A stretch of DNA of 64,000 nt from CAYGFH01 sp964356315 (GTDB taxonomy: Bacteria; Patescibacteriota; Microgenomatia; UBA10105; UBA927). Location: positions 1-64,000 of the forward strand of contig CAYHHA010000004.1 in NCBI GenBank assembly GCA_964356315.1. Direction: 5' to 3'. The notes beneath the pieces were generated by a model. That model was given only the letters and a program-made list of their open reading frames with translations, was not told where the DNA came from and did not search any database. Positions 16,308-26,020 of the stretch are shown one piece after another; the first letter of the stretch is position 1, and every line of letters starts with the position of its first letter. The translations under genes were made by a program, and so were the position numbers.

Positions 16308-16369
16308 GGGATCTGTAGCTTAGTTAGCTTAGACCTGCCCGCCCTGCTACGATTCAGCGAGGCAGGCGG
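16308..16369 (+). pseudogene. tRNA 5' fragment interrupted by a palindrome
   Basis: GGGATCTGTAGCTTAGTTAG and the next bases, to 16334, have the form of a tRNA acceptor 5' strand plus D arm. A -10 box TATACT (16293-16298) stands at the right distance before it. A palindrome then follows (CCTGCC 16334-16339 pairing with GGCAGG 16361-16366), and no matching acceptor 3' strand is found before tRNA-Val. The element reads as a tRNA gene whose 3' half was replaced by a repetitive palindrome. Confidence 0.5.
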
Positions 16370-16391
16370 TGCGTTCGGTGTATTTTCAATT

Positions 16392-16463
16392 GGACATGTA
16401 GCTCAGGGGTAGAGCGCTGCATTCACATTGCAGATGTCGGGGGTTCAAATCCCTCCATGTCCA
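16392..16463 (+). tRNA. tRNA-Val (anticodon CAC)
   Basis: The acceptor GGACATG pairs with CATGTCC. The D arm is GCTC/GAGC, the anticodon stem is CTGCA/TGCAG with loop TTCACAT, and the T arm is GGGGG/CCCTC with loop TTCAAAT. The anticodon CAC reads GTG. The discriminator is A and CCA is not encoded. The promoter before the tRNA fragment upstream could also serve this gene. Confidence 0.95.
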
Positions 16464-16568
16464 CAACTAATACACAAAAAGAGCTAGTGTCTCATGATTT
16501 TGTCTCAGTAATACCCCATAACACACTCATCGAACCGATTCACACCTATACACACCTATACTCAGTTG

Positions 16569-16639
16569 TTGACACCATGGCGAAAAGATGATATAAATTT
16601 ACCCTATAGCGCACCGATAAGCGCGTTTTTTTTGTTTTT
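16569..16639 (+). promoter_or_regulatory. Glycan operon promoter with a hairpin and T-run in the leader
   Basis: TTGACA (16569-16574), a 17-base spacer and TATAAA (16592-16597) form a near-consensus promoter. The leader of about 35 nt holds GCGC-N8-GCGC (16609-16624) followed by G and eight T, then G and five T, directly before ATG 16640. No Shine-Dalgarno site is present. The short stem may act as a weak terminator or attenuator for the whole glycan operon. Confidence 0.55.
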
Positions 16640-16819
16640 ATGGAGACGTACGATAGATTACTAACTGTCCGTGAGACAGCAGACATACTGAAGCTAAATA
16701 CCCTCACCATATACGAGTATATTCGTAATGGAACCCTCAAAGCCGTAAAACTCGGCCGATACTACCGCATTGTGTATATAGACCTTTTAGCATTTATTGA
16801 TTCGCATAAAACACAGTAA
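16640..16819 (+). CDS. Excisionase/MerR-type helix-turn-helix protein
   Basis: 59 residues. LLTVRETADILKLNTLTIYEYIRNG is followed by VKLGRYYRI and a closing helix. This is the full layout of a single HTH_17 (excisionase-family) domain: a winged helix with the TVRETAD-type first helix and the G-R-x-x-R wing. It should bind DNA. Its stop codon is two bases before the start of the 1545-residue glycosyltransferase gene, so it heads that operon. It could be a transcription regulator of the operon, or a relic of a mobile element. There is no integrase nearby. Confidence 0.8.
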   Translation: METYDRLLTVRETADILKLNTLTIYEYIRNGTLKAVKLGRYYRIVYIDLLAFIDSHKTQ

Positions 16820-16821
16820 CT

Positions 16822-19800
16822 ATGGCACCAGCAGGCATATCTATCATCATCCCTACGTTCAACGAAGCAGGAAATATTAGGAAGCTTTTCACGCGCCTTG
16901 AAAAGGCTATGAAACAGCTTTCAATCCCATATGAAATTATCATTATTGATGACCATTCAACCGATGATACACAAAAGCTGGTAAAGAAGGTAACAAAAAC
17001 AAACCCAATCATTTTTTATAAAAAAATGGGCCAAAAAGGGAAGGGGTTTTCCATAATGGAAGGTGTTACCTATGCAAATTATGAATATATTTGCATGCTA
17101 GACGCAGATTTACAATATCCTCCCGAGCTTATTCCAGAGCTCTATCATAGTGCGCAAATAAACGGATTCGCTGTGGCAAACAGGACAACATATAAAAGCA
17201 CGATACTTCGACGTTTTGCATCACGTTTCAATGCGTTTGTGTTTGGGAGGTTGCTCTTGAACTTACGCACAGACGTACAATCTGGTTTGAAACTGTTCCC
17301 ACGGGACGTTTTCGACCGAGTAGATCCACGCCTTGTGTCCGCATGGGGACTGGATATCCCGCTGGTCTTTACGGCTCATGAACTTGGCTATTTACCTGGA
17401 CACGTGGATATGGATTTCGAGCCAAGAACCGAAGGGGAATCGAAGATTGGTTTTTTGTCTACCACACGTGAAATCATAGTAGGGGCAATTAAAACAAAAT
17501 TGTACCATAAACCCTTTCGTATACTTAGTGACAGTGAAGATTCTATGATCGGATCGGGTTTTAACTATAACCGAAAGAAATTCACTACCCATACAACGCT
17601 CGCGACACACGAATCCGCAATCACCACATTTTCTATATGGCAGGGATCACTTATTGGGCTTATCGTTATAGCGTTTCTCTTTAGTGCCAGCCAAAATCCA
17701 TTGTTAACGGCGATTGCAGTTACAGCAACACTTAGTGCTATATATTTTATTGATGTGCTTTTTAATCTCTGGGTTATATCCAAAAGCCTGCACACGCCAC
17801 CAGAAATAGAAATTTCGGAGAAGGATATAGCACTGTTGCAGGATACTGAATTGCCCATATATTCTATTTTATGCCCTCTCTATAAAGAGGCAAGAGTGCT
17901 TCCACAGTTTGTAGAAGCAATGAGCGCGCTAGAATATCCGAAGGATAAACTCGATGTGATGCTTCTTTTGGAAGAAGATGATACGGCAACTATACAAGAA
18001 GCTAAACGACTAAATCTCCCATCATATTTCCGCATTGTGATCGTACCGGATTCACAACCGAAAACAAAACCAAAGGCAAGCAATTATGGCCTTGCAATGG
18101 CAAAGGGGGAATACGTCGTCGTCTATGATGCCGAGGACAAACCAGAGCCGACTCAACTGAAAAAGGCTATTATCGCCTATTCCAGAGCAGATAGATCCAT
18201 AATTTGTCTGCAGGCAAAGTTGAATTACTACAACCCAACACATAATATTCTGACCAGATTATTTACAGCGGAATATTCGCTGTGGTTTGATGTCATCCTA
18301 CCTGGTCTGCAGTCCTTAAATACCACAATTCCTCTTGGCGGAACAAGCAATCACTTCAAGACTTCAGATCTTGTACGTCTAAAAGGGTGGGATCCGTTTA
18401 ATGTAACTGAAGACTGCGATCTGGGGGCCAGGCTGTTTAAAGCAGGGTACAAAACCGCAGTAATAGATTCTACAACATTAGAAGAGGCCAATAGTCATGT
18501 AAAGAATTGGATTCGACAGCGTAGTCGATGGATCAAAGGGTACATGCAGACGTACTTGGTCCACATGAGAAGCCCAATTTCATTCACGCGCGATTATGGA
18601 TGGCATGCTCTGATTTTCCAACTTATGATAGGTGGAAAGATTGCATTCATGCTCATCAATCCGATTCTATGGGTCATCACCATTTCTTACTTTGTACTCA
18701 ATCAATATGTTGGAGCATATATAGAGGCAATATACCCAGCACCTGTCTTTTACATGGCAGCTTTTTCACTCGTATTGGGGAATTTTATATGTCTGTACAC
18801 CTACATGATTGGTTGCGCCAAACGAAACCATTATGAGCTTATAAAGTATGTTTTTTTGATTCCATTTTACTGGCTGATGATAAGTTGGAGCGCATGTATT
18901 GCAATTTTTCAGTTATTTTTTAAACCACACTACTGGGAAAAGACAGTACATGGTCTACATATATTGGCGGCGGAAGTACACGAAGAAAAACAACTTCTTC
19001 GCATGGAAAAATCAAGAACTAGAGCGGTACGATTTGCAAAATTTGCAGATTTAGCTAGATCAAAAATCTTTATCGGTGGAGGAATTTTAGTATTTTCATC
19101 GTTCGTAGGAAATGTTCTTAATTTTTTGTATAACGCATATCTTGGAAGAAAAGCAAGTGTAGAAGACTTTGGTGTTATAAGTTTAATCGGAAGCTTTCTC
19201 TATATTTCTCAAGTGCCTATGGGCGCCTTTGGAAAAGCGGTGACACACAAAAGCGCATATCTCTTTGGGCAACATGGATTTCCGATAAAAGAATTTTGGG
19301 AGAACATCCGAGGAAAGGGATTACTGGTCTCTGCGGGGATTTCACTCTTGTGGCTTTCACTGATTCCGTTTCTCATGCAGGTATTCAATACAAATGACGT
19401 TCTTCCGTACATATTATTCACTCCTGTTTGGATCGTTGGAACGGTATCATCTATAGATGGTGGATTTCTAAACGGAAACCTAGACTTTACTACGCTCGCA
19501 GTAGTGTCTGTTATCGAAGCTGCATCAAAATTGATTATTACCGTGTTACTCGTCGAGGCTGGCTTAGGTCATTTATTATACGCAGCATTGCCTTTGTCCA
19601 TGACCATAGCCTTGATGGTTATTTGGACTCGAGTCAAGAATATTAAAACAACATCTATACCATCTCATCAACGAGAATCTGCACGTTCTTTTCCTACGAA
19701 ATTTTTTGTTTCATCCATATTAACTTCACTAACGAAAATCACGTTTCTAAGTCTGGATATCTTGATGGCGAAGACTTTTTTATCAGTTAAAGACGCTGGC

Positions 19801-21459
19801 ATATACAGCTTACTAACTCTTGCTGGAAAGATGGTATATTTTTTGAGCACACTGATAACTCAATTTACTATTCCACTTATCAGCAAAAACATTGGAGCCG
19901 GCATTAAATCGAACGCCTTATATATACAACTCCTCTCTCTAGTACTCGGAATAAATATATTTTCGTATATAGTTTTTGGGCTGTTTGGATATATAACTGT
20001 GCCTATACTTTGGGGACAGAAAGCAAGGCTTGTTATTCCATATCTCCCCACATACATCTTCGCGATGGTAGCGTATTCAATATCAGCCTTTATTATCACT
20101 TATCATCAGACAAAAGGACGAATTATATTCCCAATACTAGGCATATTTTTTGGGATATTTCAAATTATCAGTTTCTCACTTTTTCACGATAGTATATCGA
20201 CGTTTATACAAACCATACATTACATATCTGTTTTGCTTCTGCTCGTTGTAATTATTGTTGATCGGAATTATGGAACACTGAAGATTTTGTGGTGGAATAC
20301 TGTAGATTTACTTGGAATATTTGGGAGATTGCCAGTTTCTGGAGGACTTACCAAGGGGAAGAAACGCATATTAGTGTTTAATTGGCGCGATTTACGACAT
20401 AAATGGTCAGGAGGCGCTGAAGTATATATTCATGAGCTATCAAAGCGATGGGTAAAAATGGGGCATGAAGTGACGCTTTTTTGTGGCAGTGATGGGGGCA
20501 GCAGGAGACACGAACAGATTGATGGAGTCAATGTTATTCGCAGAGGAGGATTTTATTTGGTATATTTTTGGGCGTTTTTATATTATATAACGCGTTTTCG
20601 CAAATCATTCGACATTATAATCGATTCTGAGAATGGATTGCCGTTTTTTACACCACTGTATGCAAAAAACGTAAAAATATTTTTACTTATACATCATGTT
20701 CACCAAGAAGTATTTCGAAAGAGTCTTGCACCTCCTTTTTCATGGATAGCTCAGGCGCTCGAGAAGTATGCCATGTCATTTGCATACAGAAAAACAGAAG
20801 TGATTACTGTATCACCATCGTCAAAAGCGGACATCTTGGCACATAAGCTTACAAAAACAGATCCTTATGTAGTGTATAACGGCGTCAATCTAGATAGATG
20901 CAAGCCTGCTAAAAAGTACAAATATCCCACAGTTCTATATCTAGGAAGACTTGCTCAGCTGAAAAGCCTGTCGGTGCTCATCCATGCAGCAAAGCAGGTA
21001 CGTGATGATGTTAAGCAGGTTAGATTCATAATTGCTGGAGATGGCCCTGATCGAAATCGATTGATGCAAATGACAAAAACACTAGGGGTCGAAAAAATAG
21101 TCAGATTCGTTGGTAGAGTTTCAGAAGTCGACAAGATACGTTTGTATCAAAGATCATGGGTATTCGTAAACCCTTCACTGATCGAAGGCTGGGGAATAAC
21201 TACGATAGAAGCAAATGCCTGTGGCACACCTGTGATTGCTTCTAATGTATCGGGACTACGAGATGCTGTGCATAACCCACATAGTGGGCTTCTCGTACCA
21301 TACGGAGATGTGGATGCATTCGCGAGTAATATCTCAAAACTATTAACAAAGACTTCTCAGCGCACGCGCATGAATATAGAATCTATAAAGTGGGCAAAAT
21401 TATTTAGCTGGGATAAAAGTGCAAAAGAAAGCATACAAATTTTAACTAAGGAGCTATGA
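16822..21459 (+). CDS. Four-module fusion: GT2 + GT2 synthase + Wzx-like flippase + GT4
   Basis: 1545 residues in one uninterrupted frame. Module 1 (about 1-240) is a GT2 of the dolichyl-phosphate-mannose synthase type, with IIIPTFNEAGNI, DDHSTDD at 43 and DADLQYPPE at 94. After two membrane helices, module 2 (about 345-720) is a processive GT2/cellulose-synthase-like enzyme, with DAEDKPEP, TEDCDLGAR near 529, QRSRWIKG near 566 and membrane helices. Module 3 (about 743-1150) is a polysaccharide flippase with about twelve helices. Module 4 (about 1180-1545) is a cytoplasmic GT4, with SGGAEVYIHEL, GRLAQLKS and NPSLIEGWGITTIEANACGTPVIAS. One chain would thus charge a lipid carrier, extend a glycan, flip it and add sugars. 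Genes with these four activities are normally separate. Confidence 0.9.
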   Translation: MAPAGISIIIPTFNEAGNIRKLFTRLEKAMKQLSIPYEIIIIDDHSTDDTQKLVKKVTKTNPIIFYKKMGQKGKGFSIMEGVTYANYEYICMLDADLQYPPELIPELYHSAQINGFAVANRTTYKSTILRRFASRFNAFVFGRLLLNLRTDVQSGLKLFPRDVFDRVDPRLVSAWGLDIPLVFTAHELGYLPGHVDMDFEPRTEGESKIGFLSTTREIIVGAIKTKLYHKPFRILSDSEDSMIGSGFNYNRKKFTTHTTLATHESAITTFSIWQGSLIGLIVIAFLFSASQNPLLTAIAVTATLSAIYFIDVLFNLWVISKSLHTPPEIEISEKDIALLQDTELPIYSILCPLYKEARVLPQFVEAMSALEYPKDKLDVMLLLEEDDTATIQEAKRLNLPSYFRIVIVPDSQPKTKPKASNYGLAMAKGEYVVVYDAEDKPEPTQLKKAIIAYSRADRSIICLQAKLNYYNPTHNILTRLFTAEYSLWFDVILPGLQSLNTTIPLGGTSNHFKTSDLVRLKGWDPFNVTEDCDLGARLFKAGYKTAVIDSTTLEEANSHVKNWIRQRSRWIKGYMQTYLVHMRSPISFTRDYGWHALIFQLMIGGKIAFMLINPILWVITISYFVLNQYVGAYIEAIYPAPVFYMAAFSLVLGNFICLYTYMIGCAKRNHYELIKYVFLIPFYWLMISWSACIAIFQLFFKPHYWEKTVHGLHILAAEVHEEKQLLRMEKSRTRAVRFAKFADLARSKIFIGGGILVFSSFVGNVLNFLYNAYLGRKASVEDFGVISLIGSFLYISQVPMGAFGKAVTHKSAYLFGQHGFPIKEFWENIRGKGLLVSAGISLLWLSLIPFLMQVFNTNDVLPYILFTPVWIVGTVSSIDGGFLNGNLDFTTLAVVSVIEAASKLIITVLLVEAGLGHLLYAALPLSMTIALMVIWTRVKNIKTTSIPSHQRESARSFPTKFFVSSILTSLTKITFLSLDILMAKTFLSVKDAGIYSLLTLAGKMVYFLSTLITQFTIPLISKNIGAGIKSNALYIQLLSLVLGINIFSYIVFGLFGYITVPILWGQKARLVIPYLPTYIFAMVAYSISAFIITYHQTKGRIIFPILGIFFGIFQIISFSLFHDSISTFIQTIHYISVLLLLVVIIVDRNYGTLKILWWNTVDLLGIFGRLPVSGGLTKGKKRILVFNWRDLRHKWSGGAEVYIHELSKRWVKMGHEVTLFCGSDGGSRRHEQIDGVNVIRRGGFYLVYFWAFLYYITRFRKSFDIIIDSENGLPFFTPLYAKNVKIFLLIHHVHQEVFRKSLAPPFSWIAQALEKYAMSFAYRKTEVITVSPSSKADILAHKLTKTDPYVVYNGVNLDRCKPAKKYKYPTVLYLGRLAQLKSLSVLIHAAKQVRDDVKQVRFIIAGDGPDRNRLMQMTKTLGVEKIVRFVGRVSEVDKIRLYQRSWVFVNPSLIEGWGITTIEANACGTPVIASNVSGLRDAVHNPHSGLLVPYGDVDAFASNISKLLTKTSQRTRMNIESIKWAKLFSWDKSAKESIQILTKEL

Positions 21460-22391
21460 TGATGCATTTAATTAGGTCATATCTACGTACGCGTTCGCTA
21501 AATCAATTAAAACCAAATACTATCGATGGGTTTGATTTGGATGGAGTGAAAGCAGCCTTTTCACAGGGTGAGGCTATTGCCAGCAAGGGGACCGCTGAGT
21601 ATATTCAATTAAGAAAATCTCAATATAATAACCAAACTCTTCTCATCAAACGGGCAAACATAGCTGACGTATATAAAATCGGATTGGTAAACGAGATTAA
21701 GACAACTATATTTCTACAAAAGTATCTAAAAACAACCATACGTGCTCCAAAGCTGATCATGTTTTCACTCGATAAAATTCATATGTATATAGTATATGAA
21801 TTCGTCAATGGCAAACAATTTTCTACAAATAATATTCGACACGTTGTTGAAGTGTATAAACATATTATAGACCAATACCACGAGTTAGGACCGCAAATCA
21901 AAGCATCTGATAAAAATTTATTAGTAACTAAGGGCGTTATATACATAATCAGCACGTTTCCGGTAGTAATTTTGTTAGCATTAAGAAATGTTCCCAATGC
22001 GTATAAGCAGATAGCCAGAGGTGCGTATTATTTTATCACGCATATGAAAGCGTTTAGGAGTGCTACATGTTGTTTTACTCATAGAGACTTAAATTTAGGA
22101 AATATTCTAATTCATAGGGAAAATATTACCGTATTGGATTATCAATATGCTTCTTTAGGAATTGCTGAATACGAATATGCCTCAATACTACGCAGTGCAT
22201 TGCCAAACATGCCACTTTTTTCTGCACTAGTATCAGAAATTAAAGGTGTCTATTGTAAAAATGAGAATGCGCATATTCGATTACGTATGTTATGCATATA
22301 TTATGCAATGATGGGGTTGATTGATAAAAACCATACAGAACAACGGACTAAAGATTTTATGTATCTGCTGGATATTTCACCAAATTTATGA
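21456..22391 (+). CDS. APH/choline-kinase-like phosphotransferase
   Basis: 311 residues. Protein-kinase-like fold markers are visible: FTHRDLNLGNIL (the catalytic HxD with Asn five residues later) and TVLDYQYA (the metal-binding Asp). An N-terminal lysine region (LLIKRAN) may anchor ATP. Such enzymes phosphorylate sugars, amino alcohols or lipids. In this operon the target may be a sugar or glycan component, as inferred from context only. The ATG overlaps the preceding stop codon, predicting translational coupling with the fusion protein. Confidence 0.75.
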   Translation: MMMHLIRSYLRTRSLNQLKPNTIDGFDLDGVKAAFSQGEAIASKGTAEYIQLRKSQYNNQTLLIKRANIADVYKIGLVNEIKTTIFLQKYLKTTIRAPKLIMFSLDKIHMYIVYEFVNGKQFSTNNIRHVVEVYKHIIDQYHELGPQIKASDKNLLVTKGVIYIISTFPVVILLALRNVPNAYKQIARGAYYFITHMKAFRSATCCFTHRDLNLGNILIHRENITVLDYQYASLGIAEYEYASILRSALPNMPLFSALVSEIKGVYCKNENAHIRLRMLCIYYAMMGLIDKNHTEQRTKDFMYLLDISPNL

Positions 22392-23290
22392 AGACAAAAC
22401 TAAAGATTACCATCGGGATTCCTGCGTATAACGAAGGCGCAAATATTCTTTCTCTTCTTGAGGATTTGCTTACTCAAAATCAACAGGGGTGGATAGTTCA
22501 AAAAATACTAGTCTATTCCGATGGGTCTACAGACGACACAATTCAAAAGGTGCGTTCTCTACATAATTCCAACATTGAATTAATTGTCTCAAAGGAGCGT
22601 TTAGGAGTCTCATTGGCTCAAAATAAAATATTTAAAAAATCAAATGGGGATGTGCTGTTGCTACTTAATGCCGATATCCGTATTTACGATACATCGTTTA
22701 TCAATTCGATAATACAGCCCTTTTATTCTAGTACGAGAATAGGTCTCGTAGGTGTGAGGGTCATCCCGGTACAGGCGACGACATTCTTTGAGAGGATTAT
22801 AAATTTTAGCCACATGGCAAAAATGAAATTATACACAGCGATGGGCACAGATAATGTGTATTTAAATCACGGTCGTGCAAGAGCATTCTCTAAAGAATTT
22901 TATTCACGGTTGAGATATCCAGAAGTAATAGCAGACGATGCGTATAGCTACTTTAAATGTAAATCCCTAGGCTTCAGCTTTTCATATGCAGATCATTCAA
23001 CTATATTCTTTCGTTCTCCTAGGACTATGGAGGATCATCTGAGACAGAGTGAGCGTTTTAAAATAGGAAGAAAACAGTTAGACAAGTACTTTCCAAAAAA
23101 AATGATCAACGAGCAATACTCGATTTCACTGTACAATATTCTTACCATTTGTATAGATACGTTCTTTAAAAATCCTATATATTCAGTTGCGTATTTATAT
23201 ATAATATCCTATTCCTACGTTGTATCTGCTCTTGAGAGTATTCCAACATCTACAGCATGGGAGCCATCCAAAACTTCCAAATCAATATGA
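22388..23290 (+). CDS. GT2 family glycosyltransferase
   Basis: 300 residues. GIPAYNEGANI at the N-terminus, SDGSTDDT near residue 48 and LLNADIRI near residue 98 are the nucleotide-sugar and metal motifs of GT2 enzymes. IADDAYSYFKCKSLG provides the acidic ED-like region. It has a hydrophobic patch near the C-terminus (about 245-285) that may hold it to the membrane. The start overlaps the previous stop as ATGA. Donor and acceptor are unknown. Confidence 0.88.
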   Translation: MKTKLKITIGIPAYNEGANILSLLEDLLTQNQQGWIVQKILVYSDGSTDDTIQKVRSLHNSNIELIVSKERLGVSLAQNKIFKKSNGDVLLLLNADIRIYDTSFINSIIQPFYSSTRIGLVGVRVIPVQATTFFERIINFSHMAKMKLYTAMGTDNVYLNHGRARAFSKEFYSRLRYPEVIADDAYSYFKCKSLGFSFSYADHSTIFFRSPRTMEDHLRQSERFKIGRKQLDKYFPKKMINEQYSISLYNILTICIDTFFKNPIYSVAYLYIISYSYVVSALESIPTSTAWEPSKTSKSI

Positions 23291-24456
23291 GAACTAAAAA
23301 CATACACATCATAGTAAAATACTTCTTTCCAGTAACAGCTGGTATAGAAACAAATATTCTACAGTCCTATAGCCACATGATTGATCTTGGGTGGAAGATA
23401 ATAGTACATACCACCCGTGATACACTCACTCAATCGAATGTATTACCAGAAAAAGACTTGGTCAAGGGAATAGAGGTCATCAGGTATAAGAGTGGTATAT
23501 TTGGCTTCTTTCCAAAGATAAATCTTTTATCATCAGACTATCTTTGTCTGCATAACTTTAACGTTTTTCCTCACAGTTATATCATGTTGGCTAGCTTCAT
23601 ACTGAAAGTGTTTAACGTAAAAAAGTTTGTCTTATTTTTGACTCCACATGGAGGATTCACGCCACAGTGGAACATGTTCCCCATAACAATACGAACGTTG
23701 AAATATCTGTATCATAAATTCGCTGGAGTATTTTTGATTAATACAACGGTCGATGGAATCAGAGCAGTCTCTGTTTGGGAACAAGATGAATTAGTTAAAA
23801 GCGGTATACCAAAAACAAAAATTTACCTTATAAAAAATGGCTTAGAAGAAATAGCATTAATTCATAGCTTAACGAAGGTTAGCAAAAATGCTAAATCTGC
23901 TGTGACTAGGCTCGGAAAATATATCATTGATATTGGTAGAATTTTCCCAATAAAAAACTATGAGGCCGTTATATCCGTGCTACCCAATTTACCATCTGAT
24001 ATAAAATTATTGCTGGTCGGACCCGTGGAGGACCAAGCATACAAAGAATCACTTCTAAGCCTAGCCAACAGAATTGGAGTATCTGACAGGCTTATTTTTT
24101 ATGGAGAGGCTCATGGGCAAGACAAATATTATTTATTACGGCATGCTCAGGCATTTGTACACTTGGCTCATTGGGAAAGTTTTTGCAATGCTCTAAACGA
24201 AGCAATGAGTCAACAGATATTTTGCATTGTTGGGAATACCACTGCGCTTAAATACCTCGTAAGAGATGGAGTAACTGGTGTTACTATAGATCCAACTAAA
24301 ATAGGTGAATTACAATCCATACTCACGGAGTTGTTCTCTAGTAAAAAAAGCCAAAAAATAATTCGAATATTTAAGAATTTACGGACAAATAAAGTGTTTA
24401 CATCATGGTCAGACGTAGCGAAGATTTTAGATAGTGTATTTATTTCATTTAACTAA
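23287..24456 (+). CDS. GT4 family glycosyltransferase
   Basis: 390 residues from ATG 23287, chosen because it forms an ATGA overlap with the preceding gene; an earlier in-frame ATG at 23257 would overlap more. The N-terminus KNIHIIVKYFFPVTAGIETNI and the C-terminal domain GRIFPIKNYEAVI, LLVGPVEDQ and AHWESFCNALNEAMSQQ follow the GT-B plan of GT4 enzymes. The usual EGxxxxxxEA motif is altered to WESFCNALNEA. It likely adds one sugar in the cytoplasm to a lipid-linked glycan. Confidence 0.85.
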   Translation: MRTKNIHIIVKYFFPVTAGIETNILQSYSHMIDLGWKIIVHTTRDTLTQSNVLPEKDLVKGIEVIRYKSGIFGFFPKINLLSSDYLCLHNFNVFPHSYIMLASFILKVFNVKKFVLFLTPHGGFTPQWNMFPITIRTLKYLYHKFAGVFLINTTVDGIRAVSVWEQDELVKSGIPKTKIYLIKNGLEEIALIHSLTKVSKNAKSAVTRLGKYIIDIGRIFPIKNYEAVISVLPNLPSDIKLLLVGPVEDQAYKESLLSLANRIGVSDRLIFYGEAHGQDKYYLLRHAQAFVHLAHWESFCNALNEAMSQQIFCIVGNTTALKYLVRDGVTGVTIDPTKIGELQSILTELFSSKKSQKIIRIFKNLRTNKVFTSWSDVAKILDSVFISFN

Positions 24457-24460
24457 TAGT

Positions 24461-26020
24461 ATGTTCAAAAAACTTTATCTAGCGTTCATAAAATTATTAC
24501 CAGTACTTTTCCCACTTTTGATCATTTTAATCGGCATAAAAGGCTACTGGGGTAATCCGAAAATTTCTGATTTAAACACGAGGGTGTGGCAAGACAATGG
24601 GCCTTTCGAATTGTCTCCAGAGCGGGGGAGATTTGCCCTTTTATATTCTATTGTCGAAGATAAATCTTTTCAATTCTCCGTCGAGGTGGCGCGTTTTGTA
24701 ACTCCTGATCTAGGATATAAAAATGGTAAATTTGTTTCATTGTTTGCCCCAGGGTTATCAATCATTTTAATACCCGGATATATTATAGGGAAATTTGTGG
24801 GAGCATCACAATTAGGAGCTTCTCTGACGATTGGTCTTTTTGCCCTACTTAATATGTACTTAATATATTTGTTAGCTCAAAAATTCGGAGCAGATAAAAC
24901 CTCATCGTATATTTCAGCTATATTGTTTGTAGCAGGAACTCCTGCGTTCTCATATGCGGGAAGCATCTATCAACACCATATATCCGTATTTTTTATACTC
25001 CTGTGCCTCTATCTCTCAAAAGTTTCTGTTTCAGGCCTGAAGCTTTCTTTCATCTATATATTGAGTATATTTTCTATACTGATTGATTATCCAAATGCTT
25101 TTTTTCTGCTCCCAATTCTGATATACGCAACTTTTCGATATATTACTGTTACCCTTCAAAAGGGGACTTTGAACATAGTTATACCGAATGCGTACCCAAT
25201 AGTTCTGTCTACCATACTGGTGCCTTTAAGTGTATTTTTTTATATAAATTTTGTATCGTATGGGAATTATTTTCAATTGAGTAGCACCGTGACACATATT
25301 CAGGCTTTAGATAAATCTGGCAAACCAATCGCTGGAGTAAATGCTGATCAGCGCTCCGTCGATGAGGCTCAAAATTTGACTGAAAGAAAAAGGAACGCGT
25401 TTACCTTTTTCAAGCCCAGACATATGGTTAATGGTTTATATATATTATTTTTTAGCCAAGACAGAGGTATTATTTATTACGCACCCATAATGCTCATCGG
25501 CATGTATGGATTGTACACACTTATCAAAAAAAAGAATGAACTGTCTCCCGTTATACTGGCAATTATTGGAATAAATATTTTGATATATGCAATGAGGCGA
25601 GATGTCTGGGGCGGTTGGGCATTCGGATCACGGTATCTAATCCCAAGCTATGCACTGCTTTCCATTACCCTCGCTTTATCGATACCTAAAAAACGCGTTC
25701 TGTTAATTATGCTATTTATTGTTATTTCTGTGTACTCAATATCGGTAAACACATTGGGAGCTATCACTTCAAACACAAATCCGCCACAGCCGGAAGTGTT
25801 ACAACTTGAAAAAATATCAGGCACGATTCAAAAGTATACCTACGAAAAAAATTGGGACATGCTCGTTGCTGGAAAAACTAAATCAGCATTTTACGATATC
25901 TTGCTTAAAAATATGATCTCTCCTATGATATTTTACAAAATCTCTGTGGGAGCTATATCACTTGTCCTGGCGGTGCTTTTGTTACGTATTTTCTTTACCA
26001 AAAAAGCCTATGATCATTAA
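24461..26020 (+). CDS. Polytopic membrane glycosyltransferase-like protein
   Basis: 519 residues from ATG 24461, five bases after the previous gene. About ten to eleven hydrophobic helices and a first outer loop rich in acidic residues suggest the GT-C fold, though the canonical acidic pair is less clear than in the gene at 453. The conserved-looking GGWAFGSRYLIPSYAL near residues 390-405 is common in membrane proteins of unknown substrate from glycan clusters. It probably transfers or handles lipid-linked sugars at the outer face. Confidence 0.65.
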   Translation: MFKKLYLAFIKLLPVLFPLLIILIGIKGYWGNPKISDLNTRVWQDNGPFELSPERGRFALLYSIVEDKSFQFSVEVARFVTPDLGYKNGKFVSLFAPGLSIILIPGYIIGKFVGASQLGASLTIGLFALLNMYLIYLLAQKFGADKTSSYISAILFVAGTPAFSYAGSIYQHHISVFFILLCLYLSKVSVSGLKLSFIYILSIFSILIDYPNAFFLLPILIYATFRYITVTLQKGTLNIVIPNAYPIVLSTILVPLSVFFYINFVSYGNYFQLSSTVTHIQALDKSGKPIAGVNADQRSVDEAQNLTERKRNAFTFFKPRHMVNGLYILFFSQDRGIIYYAPIMLIGMYGLYTLIKKKNELSPVILAIIGINILIYAMRRDVWGGWAFGSRYLIPSYALLSITLALSIPKKRVLLIMLFIVISVYSISVNTLGAITSNTNPPQPEVLQLEKISGTIQKYTYEKNWDMLVAGKTKSAFYDILLKNMISPMIFYKISVGAISLVLAVLLLRIFFTKKAYDH

